Shown here: one piece after another, positions 29,635 through 40,884 of the stretch
Position numbering within the stretch: position 1 is the stretch's first letter
Layout: the number at the start of each line of letters is the position of its first letter
Assembly (NCBI GenBank): GCA_049999765.1
Contig: JBNGIQ010007798.1
Location: 1 to 41,133 of the forward strand
Length of the DNA stretch: 41,133 bases
Direction of reading: 5' to 3'
Source: Phaeoceros laevis
Taxonomy: Eukaryota > Anthocerotophyta > Anthocerotopsida > Notothyladales
Made by a program: the position numbers and the translations under genes
Notes under the pieces: model-generated
Database searches by the model: none
What the model saw: the letters and a program-made list of their open reading frames with translations, nothing else
What the model was told of the DNA's origin: nothing

Positions 29635-30868
29635 GAGAATGTATATACTTGACATGTATTTACATAGTACATGATTTTTTCAGTCATGATCTACAGGATT
29701 TTATGCTTTTATGCTTTTATCTACATCATAGCTATGACACATAGCATGCGTTACTACTGCCAACGACTTGGCCAGGGCTGGAAAACCTAAGTCTCGTTTT
29801 GTGCAAGATTGCAAGTATGGGTTTACAGGGCATGACATTTTTTGATGTCAAAAATCCCGTCCTAGCAAATACTTGTTTATTTCTCAATGATTGACGCAAT
29901 GGCGGGCTAACCTTGGCTGCTGGCAGTGACAGGCTGCCCATATGATCCATGACTGGACATTCACAGCCTTTGCATTTATTGCTGAGACTTGCCATGGATA
30001 CTTTAATGACATACCAGGCACAAGGGCCACAGAGCAAGCGCAAGACTGCACAGCTGTAGACATCTCTAGAAGCCACATCACCTAGAAACTATGTTTACTT
30101 GGATTCTCTAAGCCGTCGTCGTGATAGGAATTTTTTATGCTTGCCACATAGAGTCTGACTGCCGCCAGTTGAGAAGGGTAATCATGTATCCTAGAAGCTT
30201 CAGCACACTATAAACCGAGCCTAAGCTTGAACATTCCTCATTGTCTCTATCTCTCACAGTTTTTTCTCTCCCGCCAAGCTGCCTTCACAATATTCTCTTT
30301 GCTGCACTAGCTCTCCAAGACCTAGCTCCCCAGGTCCTAAAAGCCCTGCTGTCCTCCTCCTGCTACTGCCGACCTCCCCATTCATTTGTTGTCATTCTTT
30401 GCTCCACAGACCCCAAGCGGTGCTTGTCTCCTGCTGCATTTGTGGCCTCGTCCAGCTGCCTTTCTCATGCCTTTCTCTTACCTTTCCCGTGCCTATCATC
30501 TGTTGTTGAAGCCTTATCCCTCTGCTTGGTTTCCAGGTCTCCTGTCCGACTGCGTACACAACGGTTTTGCTTAGCACCCTAGCTGCTTTCCTCAAAGTGC
30601 TAGTTTTTCTCTACAACCTGGACAGTGAAACTATTACCTGACTACACTTGGAAGGATACAAGGCTGTGAAAGCGGGTAACCTGGAGTGGTGAAAGACAGA
30701 ATCCTCAATCGTTGGAAGGCCAACATGACACAAGCAGCTGCTACTCAGGTTTCTGGAAAATTGGATTGTTTTGAAGTTCTGCAAAAATTGATGAAAGCTG
30801 CTAGATTAGAAGAAAATGTCAAGTAGCTAGAATAGTTTTCTAACCAAAGTGCACAAGCTTGGCTGTAG
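29635..30868. other. Array unit 5 body; no protein gene seen
   Basis: GCCACATCA at 30072, TATAAAC at 30209, then about 330 bases of pyrimidine-rich DNA. A 113-codon frame at 30241 is Leu/Ser/Pro-rich because of that composition. Confidence 0.45.
30209..30215 (+). promoter_or_regulatory. TATA box candidate, unit 5
   Basis: TATAAACCGAGCCTAAGC, with GCCACATCA 137 bases upstream and a long C/T-rich stretch downstream. Confidence 0.4.
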
Positions 30869-30960
30869 GCAGATTTGCCATGAGATCTTCTAGAAACCCC
30901 TACGAGGATCTTGCTTGGCACTGATGAAGAGCAGGGGAGGCATGACTTCACCACCATGCG
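30869..30960 (+). repeat. Stem-loop core, unit 5, stem decayed
   Basis: Same 95-bp core as unit 3 (AGAAACCCCTACGAGGATCT, TGCTTGGCACTGATGAAGAG, TTCACCACCATGCG). The left arm has mutated (GCAGATTT) and no longer pairs. Confidence 0.75.
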
Positions 30961-31319
30961 TTGCAGTCCGGCTTGAGGAGCTTGCTTTCGTGATGGTTGA
31001 TTGACCCTCTGCAAAGCAGTTCTTGCACAAGTAGTTTGCCTAGCTGCACTTTCGCTGCCAGGCCTAGAGGATAGTTAGATAGTAAAGCTAACATGTCAGG
31101 GTCTGTCAAAGCATAATCCAATCTTGTGAATGCAATTTTTTGAAGGGCTTTGTTGACAATCGAGCTGGGTACCTGAGATGTGGACGAGACATGCCAAACC
31201 TGGAAGTAGTTGGAATGCAAAAGAAGAAATGCCTAGACTTGGCAGCAGCTAGCTGTACAGACCTGTACATGCTGACCAGCCTTCGTTCCAGACACATTGT
31301 TCCTTTTTTTTTAGCTTTG

Positions 31320-33488
31320 CTATAGCTCCAATGGACTGGCTGTTGGGTTTGTTATCTCTGCTGTACGAAAAGGGATGCAAATCATGTCAAATCCTTTCAA
31401 GTGGCCAGAAGGCTTGCGAAATCTGACCACATGCTGTTGAAAGTATGTATCTCTTTGGACCACAGCAAGGACCCGATTTCTAGACGGCCAAGACTCACGA
31501 AGCTTAAGGCCAGGAAGATTACGATCTTATCCAGCAGAGAAGAGAAGCTGGCAAAAGAAATCAATGTCTTAATGGAACAATTCGGGGGGAAAAGGAAGCT
31601 TTGGGAAAAAGCATCCAAAAAAGTGACAGCTCGAATGCAAAGGGAGCTTACCAGGTCGGCAAAGAAGCACAAGACAAAACCCACTAGAGCTAACAATAGG
31701 GAGAGGGTGTTACCTCCCTGGTACAGCAAATCGTGTCAGCAGCTCAGAGAGCGAATACAGCAGCTTCTAGATAATGGAGAAGAAGGGTCACCTATGTACA
31801 AAATGCTACAACAGAAGCACAGGCACCTTTGCCGGGCCAAGCGCAGATCATTCCAACGCAAAAAGGACGAGGACGTCATGGAGCTCCTGCAAAGAAAACC
31901 CAAGAACTTCTGGAATATTGTGAGGGCAACACGGCCACAGATGGCAATAACCGACTTAGCAGTGTGGAGAAGTTATGGAGAACACCTATACAACTCCATT
32001 CAGCCCCAGCATATTGTTGCAAGCAGACTGAGGAAACATGATGGTGTGAAATATTTTGATAGGGACCTGGTCGAGGAGGCCATTAGGAGTCTGAAACGTG
32101 GAAAATCTGGAGATGAGCAGGGGTTGAGTGCCGAAATCATGAAGATTCTCCAGAATACAGCCTTGGTCGAAGTACTGCAGAAGCTCTTCAATAAAATAGT
32201 GGAAGAAGGCCAGCTCCTGCCAGCATGGGGCAGCAGCATCTCGGTTCCCCTGCACAAAAGAGGAGACACACTGATCACCGACAATTACAGAACCATAATG
32301 ATCAACAGTGCCTTTCACAAGATCATGTCCAAGTGCATGGAAATCAGACTGCGAAGGCTGAAGCTGCAAAAACCCAACACAATGCAGGCAGGGTTCAGGA
32401 GAAATTTTAGTTGTACAGACCACATATTCCTGCTACGCACGGTGGTGGAAGCCATGAAACTCAGGCACAGAACATTACATTGCTGCTTCATTGACTTTTC
32501 AAAAGCCTTTGATACCATTCCGAGGTCGTTATTATGGAGCACTCTAGAAGACCTGAAGGTACCAACAGGGATCATCAAAGCAATCCAAGTACTTTACCAA
32601 ACAAACCTGGTAAAGATACAAGTCCATGACATGTTTACAACTAGCTTCCCATCAACTGCTGGAGTGAAGCAGGGTTGCCCCTTGAGCCCCCTGCTTTTTT
32701 GCCTGCACATCCAGGAACTGCAAGAGAGACTTGATGAGGATCCGGCCTGCAAGCCGTTCAAAGGACTGGAGTTCACACCCCTCAGCTGTATGATGTTTGC
32801 GAATGATATCGTATTGATATCAACCAGGAAAACAGGGATGCAGCGCCAACTGGACATACTGCATAAATTCTGCAAAGAAACATACCTAACAGTCAGTATG
32901 CAAAAGACCCAGTCAATGTCATTCGCATGTGCAGCAATCATGACACCAGGATGGATACCTTTTATGTACGGGGATACCCCAATCGAGCCGTCGGATCACT
33001 ACAAGTATCTTGGAGTAGACTTCTACACAAATCGACCCTTTGCAGAAGCTAGGAAAGACAAACTACAGAAAGTAACAGCAATGATGTGGGCGATGCAAGG
33101 GCTGCTGGTGGACAAACACGTGTCGAACACATCGGCAGTCATGCGGGTATGGAAAGCCTGTGTGGTGACAAAAGCATTGTACGGTGTAGAAGTCTGGGGG
33201 CCAGGCTGCAAACACAAGCGCTGGGAAGCGTTAGACATGCTGCAAATCTTGTTCTTCAAACAGCACCTTGGAGTCCGGCAACAGACCTGCACTGCAACCA
33301 TCCTGGCAGAATTCGAAGAGTTTCGTCTGGAAGTAGAGGCCCTGCGGAGGACAGCCCGATACATGTTGCGGATTTACAAGCTCAAGCCCCACAGATTACC
33401 ACGTCAGGCAGCAATTCTTGCTATCCAAACTCAGCGTGACAAGAAGGGAGGGTGGATGCAAGGGATACAAGAGTGGATGCAGAAATAG
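31320..33488 (+). pseudogene. LINE ORF2: endonuclease end and reverse transcriptase
   Basis: The frame is open from about 31330. AKSDHMLLKV keeps the SDH motif that closes the APE-type endonuclease. RT blocks, counted from 31401: PLHKRGDTLITDNYRTIMIN (about 290-310), MQAGFRRNFSCTDHI (about 330), CCFIDFSKAFDTIPRSLLW (first catalytic Asp, about 358), GVKQGCPLSPLLFCLHI (about 420), MMFANDIVLIS (464-474), YKYLGVDF (about 535). The polymerase motif should read FADD; here it is FAND (32796-32807), so the enzyme is probably dead although the frame runs 695 codons without a stop. TAG at 33486 ends it, but the same frame then continues with related sequence. Confidence 0.93.
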
Positions 33489-33993
33489 GGGATCACCGGG
33501 GAACGCTTGGCTTCAGAGGGAACGACAGTTTTGGAGGATGGGTCTATTCAAAGGGCCTTTTTGAGCATAACCTGGGATCCGCAAACATGACTCCCGACAT
33601 GAGGTTCTACAGGACGAACATGCGGTCAGGGCCCAAGTATGTTCGGGCTCCATATCTCACGGGAGTCTTTCCGAGGAAACAACTGATCCATCTAGCACGT
33701 CTCAGGTTGAGGGCGCATTCTTTGAGAGTGGTATCGGACAGGGGACGGCTGAGAAGAGAGGAACGAGCATGCACGCGTTGCGTGACCGGGGAAGTAGATG
33801 ACGAATGGCATTTGCTATTCTCATGCCAGTCTTTTCTGAAATTCGTGCAAGGCATCAGGCCACCATAGGTTCAGCTAACTCTGTGCAACAGTTGATGACA
33901 AACAGAGATCAGATGGCGGTGGGCCGACTCGTCAGCCAATTGCTCGATAAGCTGCAGCAGATTCAGAAAGCAGAGGCGCAAGCAGGGGGTTAG
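33489..33993 (+). pseudogene. LINE ORF2 C-terminal zinc-binding region, frameshifted
   Basis: A second frame (from about 33560) reads YVRAPYLTGVFPRKQLIHLA, LRLRAHSLRVVSDRGR and CTRCVTGEVDDEWHLLFSC, a Cys/His zinc-binding motif typical of LINE C-termini. A further frameshift near 33840 leads to a third frame, NSVQQLMTNRDQMAVGRLVS, ending at 33993. Confidence 0.85.
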
Positions 33994-34375
33994 TTAGTAA
34001 TAAGCCAAGTTCGTCTAGATACAAGTTACTCTCCATAAAGGACTTATCCTTTCGCCCCATATAGGTCCATATATACAAACTAGCGCTAGCAAGGGACACG
34101 AACCCCATAAATACTATAATGCACGAATTTCAGATGAAAGGCTTCAAAAAAGCAAATCAAGTTAGCCACCCCTAAGCTATCCAGCCTGAAAAGTACATAA
34201 CAAATGCCAAAAGCACAAAACAAATACCAAATCCCCAAAGTACGTTTACTGCCAGCTAATGAAGGTGGTAGTCGCAAGACTCCTGTCTTAGTGCACATCG
34301 AGTGGCAGCGCACCCGATCCCCATCGAGGAGTCGACACGGCATGAACCTCCCCTACTACTACTACTACTTGAACT
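33994..34375 (+). other. LINE 3' untranslated region
   Basis: No coding. 34296-34340 (CACATCGAGTGGCAGCGCAC, then CCGATCCCCATCGAGGAGTC) resembles 10558-10603 in the damaged RNase H of copia 1. It ends in a CTA/TAC run. Confidence 0.55.
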
Positions 34376-34400
34376 AAAACGCCAAAAGGTTGGGCACGTA

Positions 34401-34590
34401 TTCTTGCAAGCGGGAGATCAAGCATACGGGCATTAGAAGTTCATACGTCCTAAGAAATGTTGCAATAATGTCGTGTTCTAGCCCAAGACGAGGGCGAGTC
34501 CTGTAAAAGGGCAAATGGACACAGTCAGGGTCTAAAGACTATAGTCCTTGTATGTATGTATGATTTGCAAACACACACACACCAGATCCA
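34401..34590 (+). repeat. Unit 5 tail block and CA run
   Basis: TTGCAAGCGGGAGATC, ACGGGCATTAGAAGT, CCCAAGACGAGGGCGAGTCC, CACAGTCAGG, GTATGTATGTATG, then GCAAACACACACACACC. Matches 27488-27680 block by block. The TG arm is missing here. Confidence 0.75.
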
Positions 34591-34970
34591 AGGGAAGGTC
34601 GATGCAACAAGTTTTGCATCTGATCGGACCTTTTGCGCGATCTGAAAGTAAGGACATTTATCAGCTTTTGGCCACAAGAAGGATGACTCCATGAACACTT
34701 CTTGTCTTGATACTTATAGAATGGACGGCAAGGCATTGGTTCTCTCTCTCTTTTTGACTACTCCAGATGGCAGCAGACATCGAATGACGTCCTTCCAAGC
34801 TCGGATCCCCGCACAAAGCAAACCTCCACTAGTCAAAAGGAAGGAAAAGACAAATTGGCTTGCATTTCACTTGACGGGACACCGATAAGGAGCAATGTCA
34901 CATACACATTTTTCAGCTATCACATTCGTTGTCCAAACTTTCAAATACTGAAATCTGTCTATGTATCCCG
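34591..34970. other. No gene seen
   Basis: Short stretch between two boundary motifs; may be a remnant of a further, shortened unit. Confidence 0.35.
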
Positions 34971-34973
34971 GGA

Positions 34974-35007
34974 ACACACATTCTGCGTTTGCACTATGGA
35001 TGTGTGT
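34974..35007. repeat. Hairpin 6
   Basis: Perfect arms ACACACAT (34974-34981) and ATGTGTGT (35000-35007). The centre TCTGCGTTTGCACTATGG matches the centre of hairpin 3 (ACTGCGTTTGCAGTATGT). Confidence 0.9.
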
Positions 35008-36604
35008 CTTACATGTATGTGTGACTTGAGTATGATGTAATATGCTTTCGAGCTGCATTGTACTAAAGCCTGGATTAATGACATGTTTTTTGACCAATAA
35101 AACGGTTTTTCCAGCTTTACCAATTTCTGCAAGGTCATAGAGTTTTACAGTTACCCAGACCATGCTGCATCTTTTCTGATATGTTACATGTGGAGACTGT
35201 TCAGATTTGTAGCTCCACAAGATCCATTAAAATTAGCAGGCCATGACTTGGTGAATCTGTCCTTTGGGGGCTACGACGTGGCAACAAGAAGTAAGACAGT
35301 ACTGGCCTACTATCGGGGCCCTTAGGAGAATCCAGATATCTATGTTGGCCTGATCAAATTGCCAGCTAGACCAGCCATTCTTATGACTTTGTAGGCGCAT
35401 TAATGTCTGCCAGTGAGTAGTGGATGCATGATTAAACGACGGTTGTATAATGCATAGCTCACAAGCTTACACATCGACCCCAAGACTTGGCAAAAAGCTT
35501 ATTAATGACTGAAGCAGAGTCGACGGCACACAGTATTTATGCCAGTGCACATCTAGGCTTTTGGCATTGGTGACAGCAATGCACCTTATGCAATAATTCC
35601 CGATCAAGCAACATCGCAGCAGCCGGTTCCTGACCAAGGAAATGTTAAAAAATGCCCAAGTGTGATAAGAGAGAGATTTCTTGTGATGCTACTTAAGCCA
35701 GAGGCCCAACTTGTTTCCCTCCACTCAATATTTTTGTAGAGTGTCTTGGGGCAGTCAAGTGTTTTCCAGCCTCACCTTTAGCTACTTAGAGAACAGGGCA
35801 TGGAAGGTAGTACAGTGAACCCTTTTGATGAGAACTCTGTAAGCTAGCAATGGGAGGTGATGTAGGAAGTGAGGTAAGCAATAGCAAGAGGTGAGGCAGG
35901 GAGTGAGGCAGGGAGTGAGGCGGGAGATAACAGAAGGTGAGGCAAGAGTTGGCAGGGGGTGAGGCAAGAAGTGAGGCAGGAAACAGCTCGAGATGAGACT
36001 GGAGGCAAGAGGTAAGGCAGGAACAGTTTTCTGTGAAGTTGTCCAAATAGCCTCGTTACAATTTTCGAGTGAGCAAGGGTTGTTGTGAGAGTACCCTGCA
36101 GTTCCCCAACATATTTTGTGCCCTTTGACAGCTTTTGACCTGCCATAGTTTGGGTTTGATAAAATATCAGATCAGGAACCCGACATCAAACCCTGATCCT
36201 ATATTTACAGCAGGCAACCCTGTTCCTATATTTATAGCACGCAGCCTTGTAGCGAAGATGTCCCAGCAGCTAAAAGAGGTAGATTTTGGTTTTGAAAGCT
36301 CTGTTTCGATGTTGACCTGTTTTCGTGTGAACTGCTGGCTCTGTAAAACATTCATGCTGCCTGCCTTTGTTGCTGCATACAAAGAATGGGAACTGTCAAA
36401 TCTGACACCATACATTGACAACGTTAAGTAGTGATGTTTGGGCTACGCAACTGCTGTGCTTCAATCTTACGAATGGATTGCCAGTAATCACATTTCGGAT
36501 GTTGCCTTTGCTACTTTCTGGACAAACCTTGACCCGTTCCAATGTTTAGCGACAACACACCAACATTTTCAGATACTCAAAAATTCACACAAAGCATCGT
36601 TGAG
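35008..36604. other. Array unit 6 body; no protein gene seen
   Basis: No convincing frame. Contains the GTGAGGCA minisatellite described separately. Confidence 0.45.
35853..36020. repeat. Degenerate GGAAGTGAGGCA minisatellite
   Basis: About a dozen copies of a 10-14-bp purine-rich unit around GTGAGGCA, with irregular spacing. The Leu/Ser/Pro-rich minus-strand frames here are its by-product. Confidence 0.85.
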
Positions 36605-36692
36605 GAAGGTTTGCCAAAGAGCTCTCCAGAAACCTTCACAAGGATCCTGCTTGGCACTGATGAGGAGCGGGTGAGGCATGGCTCACCCCCAT
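36605..36692 (+). ncRNA. Covarying stem-loop core, unit 6
   Basis: Perfect 8-bp arms GAAGGTTT (36605-36612) and AAACCTTC (36630-36637) around GCCAAAGAGCTCTCCAG. A second perfect hairpin, GGGTGAG (36669-36675) / CTCACCC (36682-36688), follows the shared GGATCCTGCTTGGCACTGAT. Confidence 0.45.
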
Positions 36693-37570
36693 GTACTCAA
36701 TGGCGTCTTGAGGGCAGCAAGCATTACAAGTTGGCTAACTTGCATGCCTGTCCTTTGCGTTTTTTTTTATTGCCAGCAGCATCTACGCTGCAGGCTAGAG
36801 CAGAGGATAATTACTAGCTTGCTTGAGACTTGGAATATGAGTGCTTTAAAAATGTCAAGGCCATAATGTTGTGTTCAGTTGCACAGACCTTTACTACAAG
36901 TCAAGATGTGACATCAAGTAGCAAACAACAAATAGGTGGCCAGACTGGCTTAATGCATGAATTAGGGCTGGACAGGCCAACATTGTAGCATGGCAGGGTC
37001 AGACAAACCTGCCTGCAGAACTGCTGTTATAATATACTTGTGCAAATCTGGGCCAGACGAGTCGTACCTGATCAAAAAATGGATGTTTCTGACGAAAACC
37101 TTGGTTGTATTGTCTCATCACTTGCGTATAGTCAATTGGGTCACACGTCGGTAGTTGTTGGTGCATCATTGCTACTTGGGCAAGGGGGGGACCCTCAATG
37201 GGACCGTGTCAACCTCCTCAAATAATCTCACACAGACACACACTTGGTTGGCTTCTGTGACATGATAAAAAGCTTGACAAGACTTGGTTAGTCAGACCTG
37301 AAGCAGAAATGCTGCAAAAAAGAATTTGCGAATGAACTTGTCAATTGGGTCACTTGTTCCTAGTTGTTGGAACATCTTGTGCTACTCGGCTGTCATCCAT
37401 GGCATGCTCCTCCGTGGTCAACAACATGCAACGGGCATTAGAAGTAAAATTTTCCGGTAGGAAAATGAAAAAGGCCAAGCTCACCGTAGATGGGCGCAGG
37501 TCCTTGTTTTAGGCAATTTTTTTTAGGGACTCTGTCAGATGAAAAAGCCTCCCACATGTATGTATGACTA
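36693..37570. other. Array unit 6 tail; no protein gene seen
   Basis: Contains the GGGACC/CCTCCTCAAAT block (37171-37226) and CAACGGGCATTAGAAGT (37429-37445), both shared with other units. Confidence 0.5.
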
Positions 37571-37611
37571 CACAAACAAACACCCAGTGTTCCTAGGTTG
37601 TGCGTGTGTCC
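37571..37611. repeat. Hairpin 7
   Basis: ACACAAACAAACACCC, AGTGTTCCT, AGGTTGTGCGTGTGT. The centre CCCAGTGTTCCTAGGTTGTG is the same as in hairpin 1 (CCCGGTGTTCCTGGGTTGTG) apart from two changes. Confidence 0.85.
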
Positions 37612-39169
37612 TCTTATGTATGTCATAAATCCATACAGGTTCACAAACACAAAATTGTGACCTGCCATTTGCCCAAGTAGGACTTGTCCAAACAAAATGC
37701 GATTTGAGCAAGGTCTGCAAGGAAACGGTAATATGGCCTTCTCATTTTTTTGCCTTTTGCAAGCCTGCTAAAGACAGAGTGTAGCAGGTTCTAGATGGGG
37801 TCTGCTGGCTCGCAGTAGTACCAAGCTTAAGCAAAAAAATGATAAGTACTAACTTGCGTGTCACAAGAGATGCTGCAGGACACCTTGTAGCAGTCACATG
37901 CCAGGGCTGCATTGACGGGCAGCTGTACAATGTGGCCAGCTAACAGGCAAACTTAAATTTGTGCACAGAGCCTTGTATAAGTGTATCCAGGTGAAAGCAG
38001 CAGCAAGCAGAAATTCTGATTGTTCCAAAGATGGCAACAAAGACAACATTCAAAGGCATAAGTATGCAAGCATGGACTGTGAAGGAGAATTCATGACTTT
38101 CTGTTCACAGAACAACATGGAACGGCAGCTGTAGGCAGATAGTGAGTCTCCCCCTCCCTCCGCCTTCATTAGTGCTTGTCGGAGTTCCTAGGCTTGGATT
38201 TCTGGACCCCTGGGCAAGCAGATCCAAGTACAAGCTACCTTCCTTTTAACCAGATTTGTGGGTCATAGCACCAAGCTGTTCGGACCCTTGTTTTTCTTTG
38301 CCTAGAATGCAAGGAAAGCTGGTAGTATATCCAACTTCTCTGGATTCATGGCACATGACAGCAGAGAGCATTCAGCATAATCAACATAGCAGGCAGCATT
38401 TTTCTAAGAGCAAAGACAACATGCAACATTACCTACTGGGCCATGGTGGCAGAGTAGCAACAGAGTAGACACAGGGTAGTAGGGGGGCCAGCACAGGCTG
38501 CCAGATAGCTAGGAAAGTTGCTGTCTAGGCAGTGGAGCAGCATACAGGGACCAAGGCAGCGAGGAGAAGAAAAAAATGTGATAGCTCCTCAGCCAGCTCA
38601 CAGGCTGAAATAGTGCTCAGATTAGGTTAGCAGGGCTGCAAAACTTGCGGCAAAACTGGAAAGTAAGCAAGAGAAGACCTCAATCATTATGCTGTTTTTA
38701 TCAAAGGCATGGTTTGTTTCTACAGAGATCCTCTCACTGCCACAGCGCGCTAGGAGACCGATTTTAGCAGACGGAGCATGACATGTAATAAATTGCTTGC
38801 CGTCACCCTCTTAAAATACACTTTTTACAGTGGTATCCTCATTGGCCTTGATGCCTAGGACCCATGTGCATTTAGTGGTACTTGGTGGCAAACGCTGCAA
38901 TTATTTCAATATCACAAATGCAGCTCTTCCAGAAATTTCCTTAGCATGTGTAGCCCGTCCAGGTCAACAGCTGGTGTCTGTACAGTCAGACCTGAGACAC
39001 ATCTGGAACCGTCCATGTATCAGCAAATGTGTGTGGCTGTCCCAACATGTAAAAAGTTTCAGCTTGCAAAGAAAAATGAAAATGAACGGGCAAGTGGAAA
39101 TTGGACCAGCAAATACTCATCACTCGCGTTGTAACAGATTATAACATGAGGAATCAAGTAATAACATGT

Positions 39170-39203
39170 CATACATACATACAGCATGTATGATGTATGT
39201 ATG
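39170..39203. repeat. Hairpin 8, (CATA)n/(TATG)n
   Basis: Perfect 11-bp arms CATACATACAT (39170-39180) and ATGTATGTATG (39193-39203). Confidence 0.95.
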
Positions 39204-40847
39204 TCACAAATCCATACAGGTTCACGAACACGAGGTTGTGACCTGCCAGTTGCCCGAGTGGGACTTGTCTAAACAAGATGCAACATAAACAGGTTTTGCA
39301 GCGGAATGGTAACTTCTCATAACGTGCCTTGTTCAAGCAGGCCCAAAAATAGAGCACAACTTGACTTGACAAAGGTATGCGGGCTCACAAGCGTACCCAG
39401 CTTAACAGAAAAATGACAAGTTCTGAATCTAAGTGGTACTGAAGTGTTTTGCAGGCTCCAATGTATCAGGATCTTTGCCAAGGCTGCACGAAATCAGCAG
39501 CTGCACAAAGAGGTTCTACTGTATTTGCTAAGTAACCACAGATGGTGTCCAAATCAAGGCAATACTGAGCATAAGCAGTCCACAGGCAATCCTCATGCAT
39601 GCAGCAAGTGTGCAAGTTCCCAGGTTCAGTCATGTAAGTGACCAGGTATGTAGGCAATAGTTCATCTGAAATGCAAATTGAAATTGCAAGTACCAGCAAG
39701 TGTTCAAACTTATTTATAGAAAGAGGACAAGGATGCAGGCAGGAGTTGTGGCAAAGGTCACAAGTCTTTGCACACAAGTCTCCACGAAATTGCAGCTGTA
39801 GGGAGATTGTGAGCCTCCCCCTCCGTTCGCTTTCATCAGTGCTTGTCGGAGCTCCTAGGCCTGGATTTCTGGACCCCTGGGCAAGCAGATCCAGGTACAA
39901 GCTGCATTTCGTTTGTCAAAGATATGTGGGTCACAGTGTTTGACTGTTCAGACCATCGTTTCCTCTGAGCCTAAAATGTAGGGGGTAGCTGGTGGTATTT
40001 CCAACTACCCCTGATCTTTGGCATTGGCAAAAAAGCAGAGACAAGTAGCATGCATCAACAAAAGGTATGCTAGCATCAATACATTCACAGCTTTCCAAAA
40101 ACGGTAGTATCTGCTGGGCCATGATGAGAGTGTGCACACAGGGCAGGGAAAGGGAGCAGCAAAGGCTGCTAGTATGATGAAGGAGAACTTGTCCAGACAG
40201 GGGACCAGTACTTAGGACCACAGTAGCAGGATGAAGGCAGGAAATGCAGAAGCACTCGTCTGGAGAATGAGCAAGGGTTTAAGTAGCAGCAAATTAGGTT
40301 AGGCTGGCAAAGCTGGAAATTGGCGGCAGTCTTCGGAAAGCAAGCATGCAGTTTCTGGAAAGTAAGCAAGAGAACGTCGATCAATATTCCAGATTGTCCA
40401 GGATACGGTCTGCACATAAAGTATTTTCCCTTGCTGCCTTTGCAAGCTGAAAAACCGCGTAAAACGGGCACAAGCTCGACATGGACTTGAATGCCTGCCA
40501 TCGTCTTCATTAAAATACACTTTTTAACAGTGGTATCCGTCATTGGCGTCACTGCCTAGGATCTGTGTGTATTTAATGATGTTCGGTGCAAATCTTTTCA
40601 GATTTTTTTATATAGCCTTTCCAGATGATGTGTAGCTCGTCCTTCACACTCAAGTAGTCAGTTGCCACCTGTACAGGCATCAGAAGAGTCTAGCAGCTGC
40701 CATGCTCATTAGTTATATGCATGCGGCTATCAAAGCAAGTGGCTAGGAAACCGATTTTTTAGCAAACGGACATGAAAAGAACGATTCAGCAAATAAATAG
40801 TGCTTACTCATTTGCATTGTGTAATGTTATCATATGCGATAACCTAT

Positions 40848-40884
40848 CATACATACATACAGCATATGTGTGTATGTATGTATG
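40848..40884. repeat. Hairpin 9, (CATA)n/(TATG)n
   Basis: Perfect 13-bp arms CATACATACATAC (40848-40860) and GTATGTATGTATG (40872-40884) around AGCATATGTGT. Confidence 0.95.

Larger units (their letters stand above)
31310..34375 (+). mobile_element. LINE (non-LTR retrotransposon), 5'-truncated, inserted in array unit 5
   Basis: Starts inside the endonuclease domain, as expected from incomplete target-primed reverse transcription. It continues through RT and a C-terminal zinc-binding region and ends near a short (CTA/TAC)n tract at about 34356-34370, a common LINE 3' end. It lies between the unit 5 core (30869) and that unit's tail block (34401), so it is younger than the array. I could not identify a target duplication. 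Confidence 0.88.

Noticed and set aside
30241-30582. 113-codon plus-strand frame in unit 5
   Set aside because: Its composition follows from pyrimidine-rich DNA; no domain, no match in other units.
35782-36146. Overlapping minus-strand frames rich in Leu, Ser and Pro
   Set aside because: They are translations of the GTGAGGCA minisatellite.
22480-36692. C/D-box snoRNA reading of the stem-loop cores (ACTGATGA looks like a C box)
   Set aside because: No matching D box with terminal pairing at a suitable distance in the copies, and the conserved stem lies upstream of the motif.
26939-36692. A conserved peptide GLPK..PET.TRILLGTDEE in the core of units 3 and 6
   Set aside because: Unit 4 has an extra base that shifts the frame and unit 5 has a stop, while the stem is kept in unit 4. 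RNA or DNA structure explains the pattern better, though a decayed peptide is not fully excluded.
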